From: Acinetobacter sp. S54
Lineage (GTDB): Bacteria; Pseudomonadota; Gammaproteobacteria; Pseudomonadales; Moraxellaceae
Assembly: GCF_016624945.1 (NCBI RefSeq)
Contig: NZ_JACVUI010000002.1
Location: 62,001 to 126,000 of the forward strand
DNA length: 64,000 nt
Direction: 5' to 3'
Shown here: positions 18,319 to 28,452 of the stretch, one piece after another
Numbering within the stretch: the stretch's first letter is position 1
Layout: every line of letters starts with the position of its first letter
Made by a program: the position numbers and the translations under genes
The notes under the pieces: model-generated
The model's input: only the letters and a program-made list of their open reading frames with translations
Databases searched by the model: none
Told to the model about the DNA's origin: nothing

Positions 18319-19485
18319 ATGCGCGAGTATGCTGTTTTTACTTCGGAATCTGTAAGCGAAGGCCATCCAGATAAAATGGCTGACCAAATTAGTGATGCGA
18401 TTCTGGATGCGATCTTAAAAGAAGACCCATATGCACGGGTTGCTTGTGAAACATTAGTAAAAACAGGTGCTGTGGTTCTTGCTGGTGAAATTACAACAAC
18501 AGCGAACGTTGATTTCGAAGCAATCGTACGCCAGACCGTCAATGGAATTGGTTATCACCATTCTGATCTCGGCTTTGACGGTTCAACCTGTGCTGTGATC
18601 AATATGATTGGTAAACAATCTCCTGAAATTGCTCAAGGTGTCGATCGTCAAAAACCAGAAGATCAAGGTGCTGGCGATCAGGGATTAATGTTTGGGTATG
18701 CGAGTCGTGAAACTGACGTGCTTATGCCTGCGCCTATTTCGTATGCGCATCGCCTCATGGAACGTCAAGCTGAATTACGCCGTTCAGGTGTTTTACCTTG
18801 GTTACGTCCAGATGCAAAAAGCCAGGTGACCTTTGCTTATGAAAATGGTCGTCCTGTACGTTTGGATGCAGTTGTTCTTTCCACTCAACATGACCCTGAA
18901 ATTTCTCAAACTCAGCTTAAAGAAGCCGTGATTGAAGAAATTGTAAAACCTGTTATTCCAGCTGACATGTTCCATGCAGGCACAAAGTTTCACATCAATC
19001 CAACGGGTATGTTTGTAATTGGCGGTCCTGTTGGTGACTGTGGTCTTACTGGTCGTAAAATCATTGTTGATACTTATGGCGGTATGGCTCGTCATGGTGG
19101 TGGTGCTTTTTCTGGTAAAGATCCATCAAAAGTTGACCGCTCTGCTGCCTATGCAGGCCGTTATGTTGCCAAGAATATTGTGGCGGCAGGTTTAGCAGAT
19201 AAATGTGAAATTCAGGTAAGTTATGCTATTGGTGTTGCAGAACCCACCTCTATTTCAATCAATACATTTAATACAGCAAAAGTCGATGATGAGCTAATTA
19301 TTGCTTTAGTGCGTGAATATTTCGATTTGCGTCCATTCGGGATAACCCGTATGTTAGACCTGTTACAACCAATGTATAAGCAAACGGCTGCTTATGGCCA
19401 CTTTGGTCGCGAAGGCACTGATCATGCGTTTACTTGGGAAAAAACCGATAAAGTTGATATTCTTAAAGATGCTGCTGGTCTATAA
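18319..19485 (+). CDS. metK: S-adenosylmethionine synthetase
   Basis: This 388-residue enzyme makes S-adenosylmethionine from methionine and ATP. Signature segments: [27 protein letters not shown] at the N-terminus, [12 protein letters not shown], and the phosphate-loop [20 protein letters not shown]. The length and ends match the family. GGACTTTC precedes the ATG as a modest ribosome site. Monocistronic, with a strong terminator directly after it. Confidence 0.97.
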   Translation: MREYAVFTSESVSEGHPDKMADQISDAILDAILKEDPYARVACETLVKTGAVVLAGEITTTANVDFEAIVRQTVNGIGYHHSDLGFDGSTCAVINMIGKQSPEIAQGVDRQKPEDQGAGDQGLMFGYASRETDVLMPAPISYAHRLMERQAELRRSGVLPWLRPDAKSQVTFAYENGRPVRLDAVVLSTQHDPEISQTQLKEAVIEEIVKPVIPADMFHAGTKFHINPTGMFVIGGPVGDCGLTGRKIIVDTYGGMARHGGGAFSGKDPSKVDRSAAYAGRYVAKNIVAAGLADKCEIQVSYAIGVAEPTSISINTFNTAKVDDELIIALVREYFDLRPFGITRMLDLLQPMYKQTAAYGHFGREGTDHAFTWEKTDKVDILKDAAGL

Positions 19486-19503
19486 AGACTACCCTTTCTA
19501 TAC

Positions 19504-19535
19504 AAAACAAGCCCGCATTTGCGGGTTTGTTTTTA
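19504..19535 (+). terminator. Rho-independent terminator of metK
   Basis: Stem ACAAGCCCGCA / GCGGGTTTGT with a TTT loop is followed by TTTTT, 19 bases after the stop codon. Confidence 0.93.
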
Positions 19536-19593
19536 TGTAAACTGATTAACACAAGCAGCTAAAAATTTATTTATTTCCCTAAATTTAACATGT

Positions 19594-19842
19594 CTAGTTA
19601 GTTTTTTTATCGTTAGAATTTAGCACATCCAGTATCGACTTTTGTGTTGGCGTATCTGTCTCATGCGTTTGTACATAAAATTGCACAGTTTTGAACACCA
19701 TAACAACGGCGAGGCATCCCACAAGACAAAAAATCCACCATCCATACGGACTGCGAATATGTTGTGAACCACAATAAGGGCATTCTTTATCCGTGGATGC
19801 AACGACCTTGTTACAACATGCACAGTGATATTGGTATAGCAT
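19594..19842 (-). CDS. Small zinc-ribbon membrane protein
   Basis: This 82-residue protein has an N-terminal zinc ribbon with two CxxC pairs (CACC and CPYC), then one membrane helix (YGWWIFCLVGCLAVVMVFKTV, about residues 33-53) and a short polar tail. A strong GGGAGG ribosome site lies 6 bases before the ATG. The layout is typical of small inner-membrane proteins with a cytoplasmic metal site. The function is unknown. Confidence 0.75.
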   Translation of the reverse strand: MLYQYHCACCNKVVASTDKECPYCGSQHIRSPYGWWIFCLVGCLAVVMVFKTVQFYVQTHETDTPTQKSILDVLNSNDKKTN

Positions 19843-20088
19843 AGTAATCCTCCCACACGACCCTAAGCTTGTTTTTCTATGTCTGTTTAGCTACAGCTAA
19901 ATCATTTTAGGCCTTATATTTTTATACTATGTGAAATAGAAGATGATTTCAATGGAATTATTTAACGAGGAAACTCATTATTTATCATAAACATATCTAT
20001 ATTCTTACATTTAATAGTACATAAAAAATAGAATAATCCATAAAAATATTGTTAAAATTTATTAATAGCATTACACAGGTTAATTAAG

Positions 20089-20271
20089 ATGACTCAACTG
20101 ATTAATAAAGGTGGTTTTCGCGAAAGAGCCAACCGTAGCCGAAAATATCGAGAGTCTGAGAATGAAAAAACCACACTTGTTTCAAATAGATATCAGCCCA
20201 ATACGAAATTAGAATCACTTAATATTGATGTAGATGAAACAAATAGCCCAAATTATACCCATAAAAAATAA
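20089..20271 (+). CDS. Small basic hypothetical protein (60 aa)
   Basis: A 60-residue hydrophilic protein (MTQLINKGGFRERANRSRKY at the start), rich in Arg, Asn and Lys, probably unstructured. There is only a weak ribosome site (AATTAAG), so the gene is moderately supported. No motif is recognised. Confidence 0.45.
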   Translation: MTQLINKGGFRERANRSRKYRESENEKTTLVSNRYQPNTKLESLNIDVDETNSPNYTHKK

Positions 20272-20564
20272 TTGAGGCGAATCATTAAATTGAAACCAGA
20301 GACCATCCTTTTGAATTAGCACAATTTAAATCTAAACACCTGTTTTAAATAAACATTTAAACTATCTATAATCTTGTTGGTCAAAACAATAGTAGACTAC
20401 GAAAGTTAGAATTTATTAATAAGATCGAGCAGGTAGATATTTTATAACTTAGCAAATCACATTATTTTATTTAAAAAAATCTTTAAAGCTCAAAACTAAT
20501 CAATATAAAGAACGGTGCAATTTTGACTTAAGCTCAATTGCAGTTATACCGAAAGAGCGACCTT
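20272..20564. other. Intergenic region upstream of the flavin monooxygenase
   Basis: About 290 AT-rich bases; presumably the monooxygenase promoter region. I see no ORF or defined regulatory site. Confidence 0.4.
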
Positions 20565-21968
20565 ATGCCAGCCACAAAATCAAAACAAATTCGATTTAAT
20601 GCTTTTGAAATGAACTGTATCGCCCATCAGTCTCCTGGTTTATGGCGACATCCACAGGATCGTTCACGTGAATACAAGGATATAGACTATTGGACGGATC
20701 TAGCCAAAATATTGGAACAGGGTATTTTTGATGGCATATTTCTGGCTGACGTTTTAGGTATTTACGATGTATATCATCAAAATATGCATCATGCCTTGTC
20801 TGGTGCTGTTCAAGTACCTGTTAATGATCCTTTGCAAATCGTTCCGGCTATGGCAACAGTCACTAAACATCTAGGATTTGGAGTCACCACATCTATTTCA
20901 TTTGAACATCCTTACCCTTTTGCACGGCGTATGAGTACGCTTGACCATTTGACCAAGGGCCGTGTCGGCTGGAATATTGTAACGTCATATCTGGCCAGTG
21001 GTTCTAAAAACTTAGGTCTATCCGATCAGATAAGCCATGATCAACGATATGATATCGCAGATGAATATCTGGAAGTCTTATACAAACTCTGGGAAGGCTC
21101 GTGGGAAAATGATGCGGTTCTAGCAGACAAAAAAACAGGTATTTTTGCAGATTCAACTAAAGTCCATCCAATTCAACATAAAGGAAAATATTTTGAGGTT
21201 CCAGGGATTCATATTTGTGAACCCTCACCTCAACGTACACCAGTTTTATATCAAGCGGGCGCTTCGGGACGCGGTCAAACATTTGCTAGTCAAAATGCCG
21301 AATGTATTTTTATTGCTGCGCCATCCAAATTGGCGACTCGGAGTATTGTAAAAAGTATTCGTCAAAAATTAATTGACAATGGTCGTGACCCCTATTCAGC
21401 CAAAATTTATGCCCTACTCTCTATTGTTACTGATGAAACTGATCATCAAGCACAATTAAAATTTAAAGAATATCAATCATATGCCAGTTATGATGGGGCT
21501 TTAACTTTATTATCTGGCTGGTCAGGCGTCGATTTTTCAAATTACAAATCCAAAGATAAAGTTGAGTATATTCAGACAGATGCTATTCAGTCCTTACTTG
21601 ATTCTTATGTTAATGCAGATCCAGATCGTGTCTGGACAATTGAAGAAATTGCGAACTGGGTTGGGGTCGGTGGTAATGGTCCTGTTTTGGTTGGATCTGC
21701 ACAAACAGTCGCCGATGAATTACAACAGTGGGTCGAAGACACAGATATAGACGGTTTTAATCTTGCTTATATTTTAGCGCATCAAACTTTTGAGGATGTT
21801 GTCAATTTTATTGTCCCTGAGTTACAAAAGCGCGGGGTTTATCCAAAGCAATATAGCGAAGGAACGTTAAGAGAAAAATTATTTAATGCAAAGGCACATT
21901 TACCCGAATGGCATCGGGGTGCAAATTATCGTAAATCCACGGCATCCTCTTTTAAAGCAGCGGTTTGA
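20565..21968 (+). CDS. Flavin-dependent monooxygenase, NtaA/SnaA/DszA family (luciferase-like)
   Basis: This 467-residue bacterial luciferase-like monooxygenase uses reduced FMN from a partner reductase. NtaA/SnaA features are visible: FNAFEMNCIAHQSPGLWRHP at the start, GIFDGIFLADVLGIYDVYH, RRMSTLDHLTKGRVGWNIVTS and YQAGASGRGQTFASQNAECIF. The start MPATKSKQIRF follows an AAGAG site; nine extra upstream codons from a TTG are rejected. Members attack nitrilotriacetate, dibenzothiophene sulfone or long-chain alkanes; no reductase or transporter is adjacent, so the substrate is open. A sulfur-source role is possible but only inferred. Confidence 0.9.
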   Translation: MPATKSKQIRFNAFEMNCIAHQSPGLWRHPQDRSREYKDIDYWTDLAKILEQGIFDGIFLADVLGIYDVYHQNMHHALSGAVQVPVNDPLQIVPAMATVTKHLGFGVTTSISFEHPYPFARRMSTLDHLTKGRVGWNIVTSYLASGSKNLGLSDQISHDQRYDIADEYLEVLYKLWEGSWENDAVLADKKTGIFADSTKVHPIQHKGKYFEVPGIHICEPSPQRTPVLYQAGASGRGQTFASQNAECIFIAAPSKLATRSIVKSIRQKLIDNGRDPYSAKIYALLSIVTDETDHQAQLKFKEYQSYASYDGALTLLSGWSGVDFSNYKSKDKVEYIQTDAIQSLLDSYVNADPDRVWTIEEIANWVGVGGNGPVLVGSAQTVADELQQWVEDTDIDGFNLAYILAHQTFEDVVNFIVPELQKRGVYPKQYSEGTLREKLFNAKAHLPEWHRGANYRKSTASSFKAAV

Positions 21969-21988
21969 AAACCATTAATTTAAACCAT

Positions 21989-22018
21989 AAAAAGCCGAAT
22001 CAATTATTCGGCTTTGTT
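21989..22018. terminator. Bidirectional terminator between monooxygenase and fxsA
   Basis: A 10-bp perfect stem AAAGCCGAAT / ATTCGGCTTT with a CAATT loop lies between convergent genes. The plus side runs into GTTTAT and the minus side into TTTATGG, so it can serve both. Confidence 0.85.
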
Positions 22019-22043
22019 TATATAACAGAACATCAAACCTATT

Positions 22044-22610
22044 TTAGTCTTTGTCTTTATATTCAATTTTCTTGCGATCTGGCGTTACTTCACGAGCCTC
22101 CCCATCAATCACACTGGAATCACGATACTGATCATTAGATTGTTGATTTTGCATATCCTGCATTTGACGCATCATGTCAGCAAAAGGATTTTGCCCAGCC
22201 TGACCACTTGCACCACCCATCATGCCCCCCATCATTTTGTCCATCATGGCTTGCTGGCGTTTTGCCATAGTTTTCATCAAGGCATTCTGGAAAATTCGTT
22301 GCACAGCAGGAATTAAAATTAGCACAGCTAAAATATCAGAGATAATACCGGGTAACATTAATAGGAAACCTGCCATCGCCATCGCAAGTTTCTTGCTTAC
22401 AGCGGGATCAGTACCGATCTGCCCTGTCATTTGCATTTGCTGCAATTGGGGCATAATCCCAGAGGTACTGGAGCGCAGCATGTTTAACCCGATAAAAAAT
22501 GCGATAATAAACCAGAAAAACACGTACCAGCCGCTAACAAATTGGGCAATACCAATCCATACAGCAATTTCGAGAATCGCGCCAAAAACAACAATCAATA
22601 ATAAATTCAT
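22044..22610 (-). CDS. fxsA: FxsA-family membrane protein
   Basis: This 188-residue protein has three or four hydrophobic segments in its first 100 residues (LLLIVVFGAILEIAVWIGIA, GWYVFFWFIIAFFIGLNMLR, AMAGFLLMLPGIISDILAVL), the core of the FxsA/YtzA family. The C-terminal third is Met/Gln-rich and cytoplasmic (MMDKMMGGMMGGASGQAGQN). In E. coli FxsA overproduction blocks exclusion of phage T7 by plasmid F; its normal role is not known. Confidence 0.88.
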   Translation of the reverse strand: MNLLLIVVFGAILEIAVWIGIAQFVSGWYVFFWFIIAFFIGLNMLRSSTSGIMPQLQQMQMTGQIGTDPAVSKKLAMAMAGFLLMLPGIISDILAVLILIPAVQRIFQNALMKTMAKRQQAMMDKMMGGMMGGASGQAGQNPFADMMRQMQDMQNQQSNDQYRDSSVIDGEAREVTPDRKKIEYKDKD

Positions 22611-22734
22611 GTAAAACTTATCTATCTCAAAAATAAATGTTTGCAGCAGTATTAACCAGTGATCTTACGCGGATCAAGATTTTTTAATGCTGTTATGTAA
22701 CAATATGGGCAATCTTTTATTTTTAAAGTCTGTT

Positions 22735-23280
22735 ATGCCATTAATTATAGGAATTGATCCTGGTTCACGTCTTACGGGTTATGGAATCATTGAAAAAGAT
22801 GGCGGTCAGCTGCGTTTTATCGATGCAGGCACTATTCGCACTGAAAGTCAGGATATACCGGAACGTTTAAAGCGAATTTTTGCAGGCGTTGAACGAATTG
22901 TAAAATTTCACGGCCCGACCGAAGCCGCAGTGGAACAAGTCTTCATGGCACAAAATCCTGATTCTGCACTAAAACTAGGTCAGGCCCGTGGCGCCGCTAT
23001 TGCTGCATTGGTCAATCTGGATTTACAAGTAGCTGAGTATACAGCTCGACAAATTAAACAGTCTGTCGTTGGTTATGGTGCGGCAGATAAAGAACAAGTA
23101 CAAATGATGGTGATGCGCATTTTAAGCTTAAGTATTAAACCTCAAGCCGATGCTGCCGATGCATTGGCAGCTGCAATTTGTCATGCCCATGTCTCTGGCA
23201 GTATGAGTAAAATGGCGGTTTTAAATGCACTCGGAGGAATGGCACGTGGTCGTAGCCGTTATAATAGTAGACGGCGTTAA
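22735..23280 (+). CDS. ruvC: Holliday junction endonuclease RuvC
   Basis: RuvC cuts Holliday junctions in homologous recombination, together with RuvAB. The chosen start gives [17 protein letters not shown], matching the family N-terminus. All four acidic catalytic residues are present: Asp8 (GIDPGS), Glu67 (AAVEQVF), and Asp139 and Asp142 (QADAADALA). The 181-residue length is usual. An ATG sixteen codons upstream is in frame, but the added residues do not fit the fold. No ruvA or ruvB is adjacent. Confidence 0.95.
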   Translation: MPLIIGIDPGSRLTGYGIIEKDGGQLRFIDAGTIRTESQDIPERLKRIFAGVERIVKFHGPTEAAVEQVFMAQNPDSALKLGQARGAAIAALVNLDLQVAEYTARQIKQSVVGYGAADKEQVQMMVMRILSLSIKPQADAADALAAAICHAHVSGSMSKMAVLNALGGMARGRSRYNSRRR

Positions 23281-23286
23281 CTTAAA

Positions 23287-24774
23287 TTAAGCATTAACGA
23301 CCTGATAAATCACCTCTGCCATATGCTGTGCTTGAATTCCTCTTTGACCCTGTTCAGCCAGTAAATCACCAGCTTTTCCATGTAATGTAACAATGTCTGA
23401 AAGCGTAATATCTGTATGGAACTGCGCTTTTAGACTTGCCACCATACCGGCCAATACATCGCCCATACCTCCAGTTCCCATACCTGCATTGCCCGTTGAA
23501 CAGACAAATAATGTATCATTTTCCAGAATCAAACTTCCTGAACCTTTAAGTACCCAACTGCCCTTATATTTTGCTTGTAGCTGATAAATTGCAGCAACGC
23601 GATCGTGTTCAACTTGTTGGGCTGTGATATTGAGTAATCGAGCTGCTTCAGCAGAATGTGGCGTTAAATATATATTTCCATTCAAATCAGCACTTTGTTT
23701 TTCTGCCAAAAACCAGAGTGCATCCGCATCCAGTACAATTTCAAGCTGAGTCTGAGTTTGTAGAATTTCAAACCAAATGTTAAAAATTTGAGCTGACCAA
23801 TGATCTCGCCCTAAGCCCATTCCAAAACAGACTGCATCGATATGACGAAATAATTTTTCAATTTTATCTGGGTTCAACTCGTTAATATCCTGAACCATAA
23901 CATTGGGTGAACGCGACAATATTGCCGTGTGATGTGATGGATCACAAATCACAGTGACTTTCCCTGCGCCTGCGTGAAAAGCTGCTTCCGCTGCCATAAT
24001 CACCGCACCGCCCATATTGGCATGCCCCCCTACGACCAGCACATGCCCATAACTTCCCTTATGACCAAATGCTTGACGTTTGGGTAAATAAATTTGGGGA
24101 GATGTAAAATAAGCAATCTGTTTTAACTCATCATCAGGAGCAATCAAAGAAATGACCTCCAGCCTGCCTACATATTCCTTGGCTTGTCCTGTGACGAGTC
24201 CTACTTTTATAGCCAATGCAGTGAATGTAAGATCCGCTTTAATGGCAATAGGTAGAGCCTGCCCCGTGTTAGCCTGCAATCCGCTTGGAACATCGATTGC
24301 GACTTTGAAACCAGATAATTGATTGAAATGCTGAACAATCTCCTGCCATTTTTGATCAAGCTCACGATTTAAACCGATCCCAAACAAAGCATCAATATGA
24401 CAATCAAATTGATTTTGAACTTCAAAATTCGGCTCAATGCACACTTTATTATGTTGGGCATAAAAAATCGCATGTTTTAAGTTTCCAGACTCCGCTCTGG
24501 ATGCTGCAAAAATTTGAACCTGATATCCTTTTTGAGCTAAATAAGCTGCCGTATAATAACCATCTCCTGCATTATTTCCAGTACCACACCAAACAGCAAT
24601 TTTTTTTATACTTAGGCTATTTTGTATAATGTATTGATCTAACCTTTCTGCAATTGCCCATGCAACTTGCTGCATTAAACCTAAAGAAGAGTTTTGCTGC
24701 GCAAACCAACGCTTTTCCCATGCTTGAATACTTTGGCTATCATAAACAGGGCTATGGTAAACTGGAGTCCGCAT
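23287..24774 (-). CDS. nnr: Bifunctional NAD(P)HX epimerase / ADP-dependent dehydratase
   Basis: This 495-residue fusion repairs hydrated NADH and NADPH. The N-terminal YjeF_N part (about residues 1-215) epimerises NAD(P)HX and shows WCGTGNNAGDGYYTAAYLAQ. The C-terminal ribokinase-like YjeF_C part dehydrates the S form with ADP and shows YGHVLVVGGHANMGGAVIMA, LTPHSAEAARLL and GNAGMGTGGMGDVLAGMVA. It is divergent from queG with only 28 bases between, a conserved neighbourhood in many proteobacteria. Confidence 0.95.
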   Translation of the reverse strand: MRTPVYHSPVYDSQSIQAWEKRWFAQQNSSLGLMQQVAWAIAERLDQYIIQNSLSIKKIAVWCGTGNNAGDGYYTAAYLAQKGYQVQIFAASRAESGNLKHAIFYAQHNKVCIEPNFEVQNQFDCHIDALFGIGLNRELDQKWQEIVQHFNQLSGFKVAIDVPSGLQANTGQALPIAIKADLTFTALAIKVGLVTGQAKEYVGRLEVISLIAPDDELKQIAYFTSPQIYLPKRQAFGHKGSYGHVLVVGGHANMGGAVIMAAEAAFHAGAGKVTVICDPSHHTAILSRSPNVMVQDINELNPDKIEKLFRHIDAVCFGMGLGRDHWSAQIFNIWFEILQTQTQLEIVLDADALWFLAEKQSADLNGNIYLTPHSAEAARLLNITAQQVEHDRVAAIYQLQAKYKGSWVLKGSGSLILENDTLFVCSTGNAGMGTGGMGDVLAGMVASLKAQFHTDITLSDIVTLHGKAGDLLAEQGQRGIQAQHMAEVIYQVVNA

Positions 24775-24802
24775 TTTTCTTATTCCTCATTGTTCTTGGC
24801 AT

Positions 24803-25909
24803 ATGTCGTCTATTTCAGCAGCTTCTATTCCCGTTCTTCAATATGATGCCATTGAACTAAAACAATGGATAAAGGAACAGGCTTTGGCACTTGGCTTTGC
24901 TGATTGTGTCATTGCCAAACCAGATGCTCAAGAGCAAATGCCTCGTTTTCAGGAATATTTAAAGCGCGGCTATCATGCCGATATGCATTATTTAACAGAA
25001 AATTTAGAAAAACGAGCAGATCCGAAATTGCTGATTCCAGGAACAAAAAGCATCATTTGTGTCCGGATGAATTACTTAGTAGAAACACCCAAGCCTCGTT
25101 ATGTCCCAGATGAACCCAATTCAGCCATTATAGCCCGTTATGCACGAGGGCGAGATTATCATAAAATCATGCGTGGCCGTTTAAAAACACTGGCCTCAAA
25201 AATCAGAGAAAAAGTGGGAGAATTTGAATCACGCCCTTTTGCAGATTCAGCACCCATCTTTGAAAAATCATTGGCTGAAAGTGCAGGTATGGGCTGGACA
25301 GGGAAACATACTTTACTCATTCATAAAAAGTCAGGTTCGTTTTTCGTCTTAGGTGAATTATTCACTTCGCTAGATTTGTCTTTTGATAAACCAGCCACGG
25401 CCCATTGTGGTTCATGCAGTGCCTGTATCGACATTTGCCCAACTCAGGCCATTGTGGAACCGTATATGCTCGATGCACGTAGATGTATTGCTTATTTAAC
25501 CATTGAATATAAAGGTATCATTGCAGAAGAACTTCGTGCAGGAATTGGCAATCGAATCTTCGGCTGTGATGATTGCCAATTGATTTGTCCATGGAACAGC
25601 TTTGCCCAAAAAGCGTCTATTTCTGACTTTAATCCACGACATGGTCTTAATGATATTTCCCTGCTTGAAATCTGGCAATGGGATGAATTAACCTTTTTAG
25701 CACATACCGAAGGTAGCCCGATTCGGCGTACAGGTTATCAGTCGTTCAAGCGTAATATCGCGATTGGTTTAGGAAATGCACCTTATTCTGGATTAATTGT
25801 AGAACAGCTCATACAAGCCAAATCCCAACATGATGATATCGTAAATGTACATATTGACTGGGCAATTGAACAACAATTATTAAAGCAACTCGCAAGTCAA
25901 CAAAAATGA
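24803..25909 (+). CDS. queG: Epoxyqueuosine reductase QueG
   Basis: QueG performs the last step of queuosine formation in tRNA, reducing epoxyqueuosine with a cobalamin and two 4Fe-4S clusters. Seen in the 368-residue protein: the DUF1730 N-terminal domain, ferredoxin-like CGSCSACIDICPT and CDDCQLICPWN clusters, and C-terminal HEAT-like helices. No clear Shine-Dalgarno sequence precedes the ATG. The gene is divergent from nnr and upstream of bioB, from which it is separated by 71 bases. Confidence 0.94.
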   Translation: MSSISAASIPVLQYDAIELKQWIKEQALALGFADCVIAKPDAQEQMPRFQEYLKRGYHADMHYLTENLEKRADPKLLIPGTKSIICVRMNYLVETPKPRYVPDEPNSAIIARYARGRDYHKIMRGRLKTLASKIREKVGEFESRPFADSAPIFEKSLAESAGMGWTGKHTLLIHKKSGSFFVLGELFTSLDLSFDKPATAHCGSCSACIDICPTQAIVEPYMLDARRCIAYLTIEYKGIIAEELRAGIGNRIFGCDDCQLICPWNSFAQKASISDFNPRHGLNDISLLEIWQWDELTFLAHTEGSPIRRTGYQSFKRNIAIGLGNAPYSGLIVEQLIQAKSQHDDIVNVHIDWAIEQQLLKQLASQQK

Positions 25910-25980
25910 TGTTTTTTGCCCTATAGCTTTAGCATGAATTCTGTATGATAAGTTGCTAGTAAAAGCAATCATCATGGATT

Positions 25981-26976
25981 ATGACAATGACCTTACGTAA
26001 TGATTGGACTCGTAACGAAATCCAAGCACTTTATGATCAACCATTTTTAGATCTGGTTTTTCAGGCGCAACAAGTGCACCGTCAACATTTCTCTGCCAAT
26101 ACGATTCAGGTTAGTACTTTATTGTCCATTAAAACAGGTAAATGTCCTGAAGATTGTAAGTATTGTTCGCAATCGGCGCGTTATGACTCAAAACTTGAAG
26201 CAGAAAAGCGTATCGCGGTTGAAAAAGTCATTTCTGAGGCCCAAGCAGCTAAGGAGTCAGGTTCTTCACGTTTTTGTATGGGCGCAGCATGGCGTAATCC
26301 GCATGAGCGTGATATGCCTTACGTTCTGGAAATGGTGCGTGAAGTGAAAGCACTGGGACTTGAGACCTGTATGACGCTGGGCATGCTTAACCAATCACAG
26401 GCTGAACGTTTACATGAAGCAGGCCTAGATTATTACAATCACAATCTAGACACATCTCGCGAGTATTATGGCAATATTATTAGTACCCGCACCTTTGATG
26501 ATCGTTTAAATACGTTGGATCATGTGCGCAATGCAGGCTTAAAAGTTTGTAGTGGCGGTATTGTGGGTTTAGGTGAACAGAAACAAGACCGTATTGGTTT
26601 ATTGTTTGAACTTGCAACATTACCTATTCACCCTGAATCTGTGCCTATTAATATGCTGGTTCCAATCGAAGGCACCCCACTGGCCGATGTTGAAAAACTA
26701 GATGTAACCGAATGGATTCGCACCATTGCAGTTGCGCGTATTATCATGCCACAAAGTTATATTCGTCTTTCTGCGGGTCGTGAGTCGCTTAGTGATTCTG
26801 ATCAAGCACTTGCGTTTATGGCTGGAGCAAACTCTTTATTCTCTGGTGACAAATTACTAACAACGCCAAATGCCGGTGAAGGTAGAGATCAGCAGCTATT
26901 TGCCAAATTAGGGTTAGTGGCTGAAAAACCAAAAGTTTCTGCTCGTGAACTAGCGGTCGATGCTATGAGCGCATAA
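25981..26976 (+). CDS. bioB: Biotin synthase
   Basis: This radical-SAM enzyme inserts sulfur into dethiobiotin. The 331-residue protein carries the CxxxCxxC cluster at Cys55, Cys59 and Cys62 (CPEDCKYC), [27 protein letters not shown], and the residues around the second cluster ([18 protein letters not shown]). The second Met (25987) is an equally plausible start because the sequence MTLRNDW is the usual beginning. No other bio genes are adjacent, as in other Acinetobacter. A terminator follows. Confidence 0.96.
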   Translation: MTMTLRNDWTRNEIQALYDQPFLDLVFQAQQVHRQHFSANTIQVSTLLSIKTGKCPEDCKYCSQSARYDSKLEAEKRIAVEKVISEAQAAKESGSSRFCMGAAWRNPHERDMPYVLEMVREVKALGLETCMTLGMLNQSQAERLHEAGLDYYNHNLDTSREYYGNIISTRTFDDRLNTLDHVRNAGLKVCSGGIVGLGEQKQDRIGLLFELATLPIHPESVPINMLVPIEGTPLADVEKLDVTEWIRTIAVARIIMPQSYIRLSAGRESLSDSDQALAFMAGANSLFSGDKLLTTPNAGEGRDQQLFAKLGLVAEKPKVSARELAVDAMSA

Positions 26977-26985
26977 ATTGATCAG

Positions 26986-27009
26986 CCCTCTTATTTAAGA
27001 GGGTTTTTT
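26986..27009 (+). terminator. Rho-independent terminator of bioB
   Basis: A 7-bp stem CCCTCTT / AAGAGGG with a 4-base loop is followed by TTTTTT. It overlaps the last bases of the convergent small gene at 27008. Confidence 0.9.
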
Positions 27010-27217
27010 ATGACGTGACTAAAATTCCATACTGCGCGGTTAAATACATCCCTTCACGAATAAGATCTTCCCCGGCTGCATGTTTTACAATAAGTTGCTG
27101 AGACTGTGTATCAAAACTTAATGAATCAAATATATCTTGATGTTGCATCAACCAAACAATGGTCAGGCCAAGTTGCTCTGTAACAATATGATGGTCAGAA
27201 TGTGGTTTATCCGTCAT
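27008..27217 (-). CDS. Small hypothetical protein (69 aa)
   Basis: A 69-residue soluble protein (MTDKPHSDHHIVTEQLGLTI at the start), weakly acidic, without a known motif. The ATG at 27217 is preferred over a TTG four codons earlier; the ribosome site is weak in both cases. It converges on bioB and ends within the bioB terminator. I do not recognise the family. Confidence 0.55.
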   Translation of the reverse strand: MTDKPHSDHHIVTEQLGLTIVWLMQHQDIFDSLSFDTQSQQLIVKHAAGEDLIREGMYLTAQYGILVTS

Positions 27218-27461
27218 AATTAAACTCAATTGCGAATTATTTAATCATTTTAAAAAATAGGAGCCAAATCATTTTGATTCGTGTTTAGTATAGTGCCAAT
27301 AATCAGGTGAAAAATATATTTATTTACCCTGATAAATACAATTAAAAAGTAGCAAAATAAAAAACACTATAGTAGATTAATATAAACGCATTATTTTATA
27401 ACCAACTCACTGAAAAATAAACTCATAATTATTTTATAACACTCGTTAAAAAGGATTAACG

Positions 27462-28400
27462 ATGAAAATATTTTTACGATACAGTTTAATATCTTGCACC
27501 CTATGTCTATCAATATCCCAACAAGTACACGCTGTAGAAGGCGCCTCAGGTAGACCAAGCACTGGTATGCAGGTCGTTCCTTTAAATGCAGTATTACCAT
27601 CAGAAGAAGGCGGGATATTGAGCCTCGTGAGTGTCTATTATGATGGCAGTCTAAGTGCTTCCAAACAGGTTCCTATTGCGGGTCAACTGGTTGGAGGAAT
27701 TGATTATCAACTTTCCTATAATTTATTAAATGGCGTATTCATCTGGAAAACTTCTCCAAAATGGACCTTGGCAACAAGTGTTGGAGTCCCTGTACAATAC
27801 ACCAATATTCGTTCTTATGTGAATGATCGAGAAAGACAAGAAAGTGCGACAAAAATTGGTGATGTTATGTTTTCTCCTCTCATTGCCAACTACCATATCA
27901 ATCCTATTATGCATGTTCTATTTGGGGTCAACGTCTATGCCCCAACTGGTAGTTATGATCCAAATAAACTGAGCAATGCAAGCCAAAATACTTGGACATT
28001 TGTTCCAAATATGGCAATGACAACCATTCTACCAAAACTAAAAACTGAACTCACAGCAAATATGGGTTACGAGTTTTATACCAAAAATGAAGCTACTGAT
28101 TATAAAAATGGTGAAATGTTCCGTCTTGATTTATTAGGACTAAAACGGTTTGAGTCAGGATTAGGAGTGGGAGTGGTGGGTGGGATGATTTATCAAACCA
28201 CAGATGATGATAGCCGTTTCTCTGAGCGTTTAGATGGATTTAAAGGTCGCTCTTATGGAGTCGGACCAATCTTAACTTATGAAAAGAAACTCGGACAGGA
28301 TTATTCACTTTCACTCTCCGCTCGTGGCGTACATGAATTTGATGTGAAAAACCGGCCAGAAGGTACGGCTTATCAACTTAATCTTTCACTTCAATATTAA
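27462..28400 (+). CDS. SphA-family outer-membrane channel protein
   Basis: This 312-residue protein has a signal peptide (cut after QQVHA) and then alternating beta strands of the COG4313 / Phenol_MetA_deg family, outer-membrane proteins often found beside pathways for hydrophobic compounds. Visible: EGASGRPSTGMQVVPLNAVL right after the signal, YAPTGSYDP, and a terminal aromatic residue in LNLSLQY, the typical barrel end. It begins 29 bases after an AAAAAGGATT site region and sits 52 bases before the alkylsulfatase gene. The context suggests uptake or passage of alkyl sulfates or the liberated alcohols. Confidence 0.85.
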   Translation: MKIFLRYSLISCTLCLSISQQVHAVEGASGRPSTGMQVVPLNAVLPSEEGGILSLVSVYYDGSLSASKQVPIAGQLVGGIDYQLSYNLLNGVFIWKTSPKWTLATSVGVPVQYTNIRSYVNDRERQESATKIGDVMFSPLIANYHINPIMHVLFGVNVYAPTGSYDPNKLSNASQNTWTFVPNMAMTTILPKLKTELTANMGYEFYTKNEATDYKNGEMFRLDLLGLKRFESGLGVGVVGGMIYQTTDDDSRFSERLDGFKGRSYGVGPILTYEKKLGQDYSLSLSARGVHEFDVKNRPEGTAYQLNLSLQY

Positions 28401-28452
28401 TAACAGTTTTATCAACTTTAATGACAACAAATGGAAATGTGAGTACATCTAA